A DNA stretch of 13,690 nt from OLB16 sp964481775 (GTDB taxonomy: Bacteria > Hinthialibacterota > Hinthialibacteria > OLB16), in contig CAYZUX010000171.1 of assembly GCA_964481775.1 (NCBI GenBank), positions 1 through 13,690 of the forward strand, written 5' to 3'. Positions 7,934 to 13,690 of this stretch are shown one piece after another (position 1 is the stretch's first letter; every line of letters starts with the position of its first letter). The notes under the pieces are model-generated. The model had not been told where the DNA came from and made no database searches. It saw only the letters and a program-made list of their open reading frames with translations. A program made the translations under genes and the position numbers.

Positions 7934-8866
7934 TCATTCACTTTCCAATGCCTGTTTGATCTCGCTCAGTTCTTTTTGACGGGCCTTGCTGACAACCGGG
8001 AACTTCAAGTTAAGACGATCCATGACTGTACAGATCGCCTCTGAAACCGCCAGACGTGCAAACCACTTGTTATCGGCAGGAATCACAAACCAGGGAGCTG
8101 CCTCGGTGCTGGTATGGTTGAGCATGTCTTCGAAAGCTTCCTGGTATTTTTTCCAAAAGGAACGTTCCTGGTAGTCCGCAACAGAAAACTTCCAGTTCTT
8201 CTCAGGTTCATTGATTCTCGACAGAAAGCGTTTCTTCTGTTCCTCCTTCGAAATATTCAGAAAGAACTTCAGAACAATGATTCCATTACCGACAAGGTAT
8301 TTCTCGAAATTGTTAATCTCTTTGAAGCGTTGACGCCAGACATCCCCTTTAATGGTTTCCGCTGGTAACTTCTGTTTTTCAAGGAATTCGGGATGAACAC
8401 GGACCACGAGGACTTCCTCGTAATAAGAACGATTGAAAATCCCAATCATTCCCCTGGGAGGCAAGGCCTTGGCTGCTCGCCAGAGATAATCATGGTCGAG
8501 CTCTTCTGAGGAAGGCACCTTGAAGCTGGTGACCTGGCAACCCTGCGGATTCACTCCGGACATGACATGCCGGATGGCACCATCCTTGCCGGCTGCATCC
8601 ATGGCTTGGAATATAACCAGGATCGCATAAATATCCTGGGCATAAAGTTTCTCCTGCAGTTCTGCCAGGCGTTCCACATTCGCCGCAACTTTTTCAAGTG
8701 CACCCTCCTTGTCCTTGAAACCACCTGTGAAACCGGGATCGAAATCTTTCTTGAGCGAAATCTTGCGTCCCGGGGTAACCATGATCTTGCCGAGGTTGAA
8801 TTTGATTACTCCCTTTTCTCCGATCCTGATTTTAATCTCGCTTTTGGGGTCGAGATTGTATTTCAT
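7934..8866 (-). CDS. polyphosphate kinase 2 family protein (class III-like)
   Basis: A 310-aa cytoplasmic P-loop kinase of the PPK2 family, which moves phosphate between polyphosphate and nucleotides. The Walker A region reads FQAMDAAGKDGAIRHVMSGV (residues 86-105, with K94 and D95). The Walker B/lid region reads IGIFNRSYYEEVLVVRVHPE (141-160). The N-terminal stretch with VTPGRK and DFDPGFTGGFKDKEGA and the MSGVNPQG segment resemble single-domain class III enzymes, known to phosphorylate AMP and ADP from polyphosphate; that preference is inferred, not shown. The ATG at 8866 is chosen because AAAGGAA lies about 7 nt upstream and family similarity starts there. A start at 8938 would add 24 unrelated residues. 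The gene is convergent with the channel gene and downstream of a SulP remnant on the same strand. Confidence 0.92.
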   Translation of the reverse strand: MKYNLDPKSEIKIRIGEKGVIKFNLGKIMVTPGRKISLKKDFDPGFTGGFKDKEGALEKVAANVERLAELQEKLYAQDIYAILVIFQAMDAAGKDGAIRHVMSGVNPQGCQVTSFKVPSSEELDHDYLWRAAKALPPRGMIGIFNRSYYEEVLVVRVHPEFLEKQKLPAETIKGDVWRQRFKEINNFEKYLVGNGIIVLKFFLNISKEEQKKRFLSRINEPEKNWKFSVADYQERSFWKKYQEAFEDMLNHTSTEAAPWFVIPADNKWFARLAVSEAICTVMDRLNLKFPVVSKARQKELSEIKQALESE

Positions 8867-8950
8867 GGTATTTCCTTTCATCAGAAATCGTTGGTCAGAC
8901 AGAATCTGATTCGAAACAGCCTGTATTACCAGGCCCATTATGTCCTGATA

Positions 8951-9400
8951 TCACTCAGGCTGGTACCACCTTTTTAAGACAGTGGCTACAGTTTCATTGA
9001 CCTCAATGGGGCCATAATTCCGCTCAAATCCACTTTGTCTCAGGGCTTCTCGGACTGGACCATGAGCCTCCGCCAGACGAGAAGGGATGCCATCAGGCCT
9101 GAAATGGGTGAATGCGCACCAGCAGTTTCATTCACCAGTGATTGAGACATGCCTCCAATGACTGGAAATCCCTGTCCAATCACTGAAACGAAGTTCACCA
9201 CCACTCCTGCTCGCACCATCCAAGCCAAGAAGGCCAGCGTTGCGACCAGCAGTGCCGTACAGGATGCCGGGACGGAATGGCGGAGGGGATCACCGGCCGA
9301 CAGACTTGGAGAGGAAGGAGAAGCATCGTGTTTTGTCACCAGAAGGACAGATAATTCAATTGGGCATCCACCACAAACAAGGATCATGGCAAGGTCAAAA
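8951..9400 (-). pseudogene. decayed SulP-family anion transporter gene (multiple deletions, frame change)
   Basis: Three pieces of a SulP sulfate/bicarbonate-type permease can be read on the minus strand in the correct order. First (about 9184-9340), AGDPLRHSVPASCTALLVAT leading into LAWMVRAGVVVNFVS resembles an early membrane segment. Second (about 9085-9183), IGQGFPVIGGMSQSLVNETA then GAHSPISGLMASLLV is the highly typical mid-protein signature. Third (8951 to about 9090), in a different frame, RLAEAHGPVREALRQ and SGFERNYGPIEVNETVATVL resemble the end of the STAS domain, closing at a TGA at 8951-8953. About 150 codons remain of a protein that is usually 500 or more residues. Most membrane helices and the start of STAS are missing at two joints near 9183 and 9085. 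No N-terminus is recognisable beyond about 9360, so the upstream limit is approximate. Confidence 0.7.
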
Positions 9401-9665
9401 AAGAGTTCTCCTTCTCTATCTGGAGTAGCATCCCAGACATTACCCCAAAAACAAAACGATGCTACTCTCACACTTTGGTCCTGTATATATGAAAAACATG
9501 AGTCCATTATTTGTGTTTGTCCTTTGTAAAAACAGGTTTACCTGATATCTTGAAGCGTTGGATCGTGAAAAAAAATCAAGAAATTATCGGATCTATCGAA
9601 TGAACACAGTTGTCAGGGCGAACCACAACAATCATGAATTGGGGGAAAGGATAGGTAACGGTATT
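9401..9665. other. intergenic leader of the exported-repeat protein gene
   Basis: I find no supported gene here. A small inverted repeat, CAGGTTTACCTG (9533-9544), and an AT-rich TATATA near 9485 are the only visible structures, and neither is a convincing promoter element. Starts at TTG 9558 and ATG 9600 are in frame with the following gene, so part of this stretch may be coding. Confidence 0.35.
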
Positions 9666-12017
9666 ATGTGTGGATTGGCGAATGTATGGAGTGTCATAAA
9701 GGCAGTCTTTCTCCTCATCCTGTTGACGTTCATCTCAATGACCGCCTGGTCCAGCCAACAACCGGAATCGGTGGAAAAGCGTTGGCCGAGGGAGATCCTC
9801 CGGCCGGGGGGAAAGATTGTCATTTACCAGCCCCAGCTTTTGTCTCTCAAAGACATCAGTCTGACTGCCAGGGCACCGGTCGCGGTCACACCAAAAGGTA
9901 GTGACAGTCCGATCTTTGGAGCCATCTGGGTTGCGGGGAAGATCAGCACTGACCGGAAAGCGCGTCTGGTCCATTGCCAGAAGTTCTTTATCACCCAGGT
10001 ACGCTTCCCTGGTTCGACCAAAGAACAACGTGCGGCCTTGCAGGATATCCTGAAACAGGAAACACCCCAGGAAGGAATTACCTTCTCACTGGATGAACTT
10101 GTGGCCATGCTGGATATGGCGGAGAAATCAGAACAGGCCTCCGAGGAGTTGAGTACCGCTCCTCCAAAACTTCTCGCCGTCACCTCTCCCGCGATTCTGG
10201 TGACTCTTGATGGAGAGCCTATCCTCAGGCCTGTCCCCGGACGTGATCTGATGCGTGTGATGAACACTCCCTTTGCCATGGTCCAGGATCCAACCACCAA
10301 AGTTTACTATCTCCGTGCCGGGCAAAGATGGTGGAAGGCACAGGATTACAGGGGCCCCTGGGAGGTGACCGAGGATCTCCCAGCCGCAGTTGGTTCGCTC
10401 CTTCCTTCCCCAACCAAAGCCGCTATCTCCTCACCTGAGGAGCAGGAAATCCCCAAGATCGTGGTTGCCACCGAACCCACCGAATTATTTGAAATCAGGG
10501 GCGAGGGAGAGCTTGATTTTGTCGATGACACCAAGCTTTTCTATGTCACCAACACCCAGCGGGATGTCCTTTCAGAGGAGAACCAGATTTATGTTTTGAT
10601 TTCCGGACGCTGGTTCACAGCAGCTTCGAAGAATGGGCCATGGACCTATGTTCCCTCTCCCAAGCTCTCCGACGAGTTCAGAAAAATCCCGGAAACCTTT
10701 GAACACAGCCATGTTCGTGTGCACATCGCCGGAACAAGGGAAGCTCAGGAAGCCCGGCTGGACATGTTCATACCACAGACCGCCGCCATCAAACGATCCG
10801 ATCAGAGCCTTGTTGTGGGATATGATGGAGATCCGATCTGGGGGCAGATCGATGGGACTACCATGCAATATGCCCTGAACACCCCCTTTGATGTGCTAGA
10901 GGCGGGTGGCCTCTACTACTGCTGTTATGAGGGAGTCTGGTACGAGTCGGGAAGCGCTCAAGGACCTTGGACGGTTTCGATATCGATTCCTCCGGAAATC
11001 TCCGCAATCCCACCGCAATGTCCTCTTTACCCGGTCAAGTTCGTGCACATCTACGATCATACTGACGATGTGGTTCATGTGGGTTACACCCCGGGATATC
11101 TCGGCTCTTATGTTCAGGATCAAGTAGTCGTTTTTGGCACTGGTTACCACTACCCATCCTGGAATGGGAAGAAGTACTTCCCGCGCTCGGAGACTTACGG
11201 TTACTCGGCTCTCTATGTTCCCCTGTCCGGGAGTTGGATGTTTCATCCACCCCGTCTGGGAAAGGGAACCTGGGCTGGATCAGTTCTGGCATCTCTGGAG
11301 GGAGGCGACAAACCCTGGCTTGGCGAAGAGGGCTGGTGGGGTTTGGCGGGCTACCGGCCATTCGGTTCACATCTCAGGCCGCTCCTGGTTCCGAAAGATG
11401 ATCTTTCCCAGCCGGAAACTGATCTCGACAATCTCTACCTTCGCCACAAGGATCGTCTTGCCCAAGCAACCTGGGGTAACCGTTTGCAGCTTCCAGAAGG
11501 GGGAGATACCCAGGTCTGGGATAACGATCGTCTGCCAATTAAAACTGAACCGGAGAACACTGAGGAATCAGGCAGCGTTCCCACACAGGGCGGTGAAGCC
11601 TCATCAGAGTCCGCGGAGAGTTCGGATGAAAGATGGGAAAGGCTCAAGAGCCTTTCAGAGACAGAGCAGAAAATCAGTGATGCTCAGGCAGCGCTGAAGA
11701 GAGAGGCGGCGCAATCGAAAGAGCTCTACTCGGATGATGATGGAAACGTGTACCAGCAATCAGACAAAGGCTGGGAAAATGTCAGTGGTGGTGCAGATAA
11801 CCAGCCGGAAGACAATGCGAGGGAGGCCCGGCGTCAGGAAAGACTGGACCGTCAGCGTGAATCCCATGAGCGGGGAGCTACCCGGAAGCGTGACCTGATC
11901 CACAGCACGGGAAGAATGAGCAAGACGCGTGGCTTTGGGGGAGACATGGATTACGATAATGCTTCGCAATTCTATGAGGATCTGGGATTTATTCAGATTC
12001 CAGCTTTTGGCTGGTAG
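9666..12017 (+). CDS. large exported protein with three YxGPW-type repeats, function unknown
   Basis: From ATG 9666 this is a 783-aa protein. It opens with a signal peptide or anchor (VIKAVFLLILLTFISMTAWS). Three diverged repeats of about 65-70 residues follow, at about 10192-10392, 10477-10692 and 10804-11010. Each has an NT(P/Q) turn, a tyrosine strand, a grW-type motif and a GPW: WWKAQDYRGPWE, WFTAASKNGPWT, WYESGSAQGPWT. Next comes HVGYTPGYLGSYV and FGTGYHYPSWNG, then a Trp/Gly-rich segment. The C-terminal third is acidic, then Arg/Glu-rich and probably helical (ARRQERLDRQRESHERGATR). Similar proteins carry vague carbohydrate-binding annotations, from memory and unverified. Starts at 9600 or 9558 are possible. 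AGGT about 9 nt before 9666 and the signal peptide position favour 9666. It converges on another exported protein gene across a hairpin. Confidence 0.8.
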   Translation: MCGLANVWSVIKAVFLLILLTFISMTAWSSQQPESVEKRWPREILRPGGKIVIYQPQLLSLKDISLTARAPVAVTPKGSDSPIFGAIWVAGKISTDRKARLVHCQKFFITQVRFPGSTKEQRAALQDILKQETPQEGITFSLDELVAMLDMAEKSEQASEELSTAPPKLLAVTSPAILVTLDGEPILRPVPGRDLMRVMNTPFAMVQDPTTKVYYLRAGQRWWKAQDYRGPWEVTEDLPAAVGSLLPSPTKAAISSPEEQEIPKIVVATEPTELFEIRGEGELDFVDDTKLFYVTNTQRDVLSEENQIYVLISGRWFTAASKNGPWTYVPSPKLSDEFRKIPETFEHSHVRVHIAGTREAQEARLDMFIPQTAAIKRSDQSLVVGYDGDPIWGQIDGTTMQYALNTPFDVLEAGGLYYCCYEGVWYESGSAQGPWTVSISIPPEISAIPPQCPLYPVKFVHIYDHTDDVVHVGYTPGYLGSYVQDQVVVFGTGYHYPSWNGKKYFPRSETYGYSALYVPLSGSWMFHPPRLGKGTWAGSVLASLEGGDKPWLGEEGWWGLAGYRPFGSHLRPLLVPKDDLSQPETDLDNLYLRHKDRLAQATWGNRLQLPEGGDTQVWDNDRLPIKTEPENTEESGSVPTQGGEASSESAESSDERWERLKSLSETEQKISDAQAALKREAAQSKELYSDDDGNVYQQSDKGWENVSGGADNQPEDNAREARRQERLDRQRESHERGATRKRDLIHSTGRMSKTRGFGGDMDYDNASQFYEDLGFIQIPAFGW

Positions 12018-12028
12018 GAACTGATCAT

Positions 12029-12064
12029 GGCGGGGCTGAAATCTCTCATGGATTCAGCCCCGCC
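12029..12064. terminator. perfect 12-bp hairpin between convergent genes
   Basis: GGCGGGGCTGAA (12029-12040) pairs perfectly with TTCAGCCCCGCC (12053-12064) around a 12-nt loop. It starts 11 bp after the stop of the plus-strand gene and lies 32 bp beyond the end of the minus-strand gene, so it could end both transcripts. The T-run is short on the plus strand (TGATTT) and absent on the minus strand, so termination may be partial or the hairpin may protect the 3' ends. Confidence 0.65.
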
Positions 12065-12096
12065 TGATTTCGCCTCATCTGGCTTCACGCTCCGGT

Positions 12097-13614
12097 TTAC
12101 TTCTGGGGAGAAGCCTCTTCTTTGGTTTTTTTCTCCGGGTCACCCTGTCCTGCTTCAGGTTGTTCACTGCCAGCCGGTACGGCCTCAGGTTTTTCGACTC
12201 TGACCAGGAGTGCTTGTTGAACTTTCCCGCCTTCGAAATGCACCAGCGCCTGGGTCTGTTCCTGGATCAGGTTATACAACCCCGTTTCGATCAACGGGTA
12301 TTCCTTCCCGGTGGGTCTCAGAACAACCCGTGAGGATTTGCTCTCCACCGATCCTTCGATGGGTACCACATTTTGAGTGGTGGTATTCTGAAACATACCC
12401 GCGATTACGCCGGTCTTGCTGATCGCCAGTTGCAGAAACATGGTCGACTCAGGAACGTCTTCATCTACGATTGTAAAGACCCCCAGTGGCATCCACTCCA
12501 GCTCATCCGAAGCCCCTTGGGGGATCGATTCGACCTGACTGGCCAGTTCCTGGTCATAGGCATCTTTGGATACCTGCTTGTCGTCATCCAGCACAACGCT
12601 ATCGCCTGCAATGAAGACACTCCCTCCTGGACCATAAGTGTAGTAGACCGGAGTCGGGACCAGGTAATTTCCCATGAACGACCCCATCGCTGCCCAAGTT
12701 GATGGGCAAGACCACCAGTCGCAGTCGTAACAATCCTCATAATAGGGCCAATAGGGGTGGTAGTGGTCATCCCACCAGTCGTCACCATACCAGGCATCAT
12801 AATGGTGGTCGTAATAGTCGTTGTACCAGTCATCCCGAATGCTGTCAGCCTTATCCTGCCAACTGTCCCAGTTCTCCCTCCAGCCGGCCGGAAGCTGCTC
12901 CGGGCGAGGGGGACGTTCCCCGGGACGGAATCCTGGTTGGCCGGGACGTAGACCCTGCCCTGGCCGGTTAGCGATTCCCGGTCGGGCGGGAAGTGTCGAC
13001 ACACCCTCTCCTCCTCCGGGACGGCCGGGACGAGTGGAAGGGAGTTGGCTTGGGGTACCGGGACGTGTCTCGGGTCTGTTTTCGAGGAATCGGTCAAGAT
13101 CCGCCTGGGTGGGACGACCCGTGCCTGATCCAGGGCGTACACCCGGTGCGGTTGGACGGTCCGGGAGTCTTGCAGGACGTTGGACCGAGTCATAACGGGG
13201 AGGTCCACTTGGCCGGTTGGGAAGGCTCGAAGGGCGTTGGACCTGTGCGGGACGCTGGCTTGGAACCCGGTTCATCCCTGCTGGTGGACGTTGGAGGTTC
13301 GCTGGAGGAACCATGGGACGTGAGGGTTGAACAGGACGTGGAGCTGGGCGGGCATAATCGAAGGTTGATCTTTGACGGCTTGGTGCCGGACGGCTTGGTG
13401 CCGGACGGCTGGGAGCAGGGCGGCTTGCTGGACGGCTCATGCTCCTTCCTCCACCCCCGCCGCCACCGCGTCCACCTCCCCCACCCCCGCGACCTCCTCC
13501 GCCACGGGCTTCCGCAAGGTCATAGGGGAGAATGAGCACCGACACCCCACCTACAAGGAACAGAATTGACAGGAATCTCCTGAATGGTTTCATTCCAGTT
13601 TTTCCGTTTTTCAT
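12097..13614 (-). CDS. exported Gly/Arg/Pro-rich protein with conserved C-terminal domain, function unknown
   Basis: A 505-aa protein. Residues 1-36 form a signal peptide (hydrophobic FLSILFLVGGVSVLIL, likely cut after AEA). Then follow a Gly/Arg tract (about 37-57), Ser-Arg-Pro repeats including three PAPSR units, and about 170 residues rich in RP and RPG. A striking Asp/Tyr/Trp/His cluster lies at about 255-305. It leads to WWSCPSTWAAMGSF, PTPVYYTYGPGGSVF and a globular C-terminal domain (LEWMPLGVFTIVDED, STMFLQLAISKTGVIAGMF, VHFEGGKVQQALLVRVE) of a kind I recall from Planctomycetes and Verrucomicrobia. The last 30 residues are Lys/Glu-rich. The start is fixed by AGGGGG at 13623-13628, 8 nt before the ATG. 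The upstream minus-strand gene stops 2 bp before it. A cell-surface or periplasmic role is inferred; no enzymatic motif is seen. Confidence 0.85.
   Translation of the reverse strand: MKNGKTGMKPFRRFLSILFLVGGVSVLILPYDLAEARGGGGRGGGGGGRGGGGGGGRSMSRPASRPAPSRPAPSRPAPSRQRSTFDYARPAPRPVQPSRPMVPPANLQRPPAGMNRVPSQRPAQVQRPSSLPNRPSGPPRYDSVQRPARLPDRPTAPGVRPGSGTGRPTQADLDRFLENRPETRPGTPSQLPSTRPGRPGGGEGVSTLPARPGIANRPGQGLRPGQPGFRPGERPPRPEQLPAGWRENWDSWQDKADSIRDDWYNDYYDHHYDAWYGDDWWDDHYHPYWPYYEDCYDCDWWSCPSTWAAMGSFMGNYLVPTPVYYTYGPGGSVFIAGDSVVLDDDKQVSKDAYDQELASQVESIPQGASDELEWMPLGVFTIVDEDVPESTMFLQLAISKTGVIAGMFQNTTTQNVVPIEGSVESKSSRVVLRPTGKEYPLIETGLYNLIQEQTQALVHFEGGKVQQALLVRVEKPEAVPAGSEQPEAGQGDPEKKTKEEASPQK
13374..13418. 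repeat. 15-bp tandem repeat encoding PAPSR units
   Basis: GACGGCTTGGTGCCG occurs perfectly at 13374-13388 and 13389-13403, with a diverged third unit at 13404-13418. It lies within the minus-strand exported protein gene and encodes the repeated Pro-Ala-Pro-Ser-Arg. The unit keeps the reading frame, so copy number could change without breaking the gene. Confidence 0.8.
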
Positions 13615-13616
13615 GG

Positions 13617-13690
13617 TCAGTTCCCCCTTTCAACTCGAGTCAAAGTGATTGGCCCGATGTTCGGAAGCAGCTCACCATCGACCTCACGGT
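13617..13690 (-). CDS. C-terminal tail of an upstream minus-strand gene (partial)
   Basis: One minus-strand frame is open from the window edge to a TGA at 13617-13619, giving 23 residues: REVDGELLPNIGPITL then TRVERGN. The composition looks like genuine coding sequence, and the stop falls 2 bp before the ATG of the 505-aa protein, whose ribosome binding site lies inside this frame. That arrangement is typical of translationally coupled operon neighbours. The other two frames on this strand hit stops early. I do not recognise the family from so short a tail. Confidence 0.5.
   Translation of the reverse strand, partial: REVDGELLPNIGPITLTRVERGN

Noticed and set aside
7914..7939. GAGTGAG...CTCATTC hairpin between the channel and polyphosphate kinase genes
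   Set aside because: It is a 7-bp stem with a G-U pair and no T-tract, too weak to call a terminator.
9040..9507. Minus-strand open frame of 155 codons as an intact small membrane protein
   Set aside because: Its middle is a SulP transporter signature with flanking pieces joined out of context, and the true continuation is in another frame, so it is better read as a pseudogene fragment.
9149..9529. Plus-strand open frame of 126 codons
   Set aside because: It is antisense to the SulP remnant, has no ribosome binding site of note and no family features.
12465..13208. Minus-strand open frame of 247 codons overlapping the Gly/Pro-rich protein gene
   Set aside because: It is a shifted frame of the same gene, full of Thr/Met/Gly runs from the repetitive codons, while the main frame has a signal peptide, a strong ribosome binding site and a conserved C-terminal domain.
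13374..13500. CRISPR-like repeats in the repetitive region
   Set aside because: The units are tandem 15-bp codon repeats without spacers, inside a coding sequence.
12993..13535. Plus-strand open frame of 180 codons opposite the Gly/Pro-rich gene
   Set aside because: High GC and repetitive proline and glycine codons keep the opposite strand open; no initiation signal or recognisable domain.

Overview
The window holds ten full-length genes, two genes cut by the window edges and one decayed transporter gene. I see no rRNA, tRNA, CRISPR array, insertion sequence or phage gene. GC content is moderate. The gene set suggests a free-living Gram-negative carbohydrate degrader: a secreted GH99-type hydrolase, a TIM-barrel sugar isomerase with a LacI regulator, exopolysaccharide genes, and large exported low-complexity proteins. 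The C-terminal domain of the protein at 12097-13614 is of a kind I associate with Planctomycetes and Verrucomicrobia, so a PVC-group bacterium is my best guess (inference, low to moderate confidence). A Desulfobacterota-like organism is an alternative.

Region 1 (1-3414), carbohydrate utilisation. The tail of a membrane protein, probably a transporter (2-121), is followed by a candidate LacI-type operator with a CG-centred palindrome (140-155), a possible -10 box and a sugar isomerase/epimerase gene (220-1038). A LacI-family regulator (1003-2106) converges on the isomerase and overlaps its 3' end by 36 bp. Divergent from the regulator is a secreted GH99-type endo-mannosidase-like enzyme with both catalytic glutamates. 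A plausible model is that the hydrolase releases mannose-containing oligosaccharides outside the cytoplasm, a transporter imports them and the isomerase processes them, with the LacI protein as the sugar sensor.

Region 2 (3415-7280), surface polysaccharide. A Wzx-type flippase, a GT2 glycosyltransferase and a polysaccharide pyruvyl transferase lie head to tail. They form a short exopolysaccharide module with no polymerase or priming transferase inside the window.

Region 3 (7281-9557), ions and phosphate. A small potassium-channel-like protein with a canonical TVGYGD filter converges on a class-III-like polyphosphate kinase 2 gene, with 10 bp between them. Upstream of the kinase on the same strand lies the wreck of a SulP anion transporter: recognisable transmembrane and STAS pieces joined across large deletions and a frame change.

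Region 4 (9558-13690), exported proteins. A 783-aa exported protein with three YxGPW-type repeats faces a 505-aa exported Gly/Arg/Pro-rich protein across a perfect 12-bp hairpin. Just upstream of the latter, the tail of another minus-strand gene ends 2 bp before its start codon, suggesting translational coupling. Neither large protein has a function I can name. This pair is the most likely place for something undescribed.
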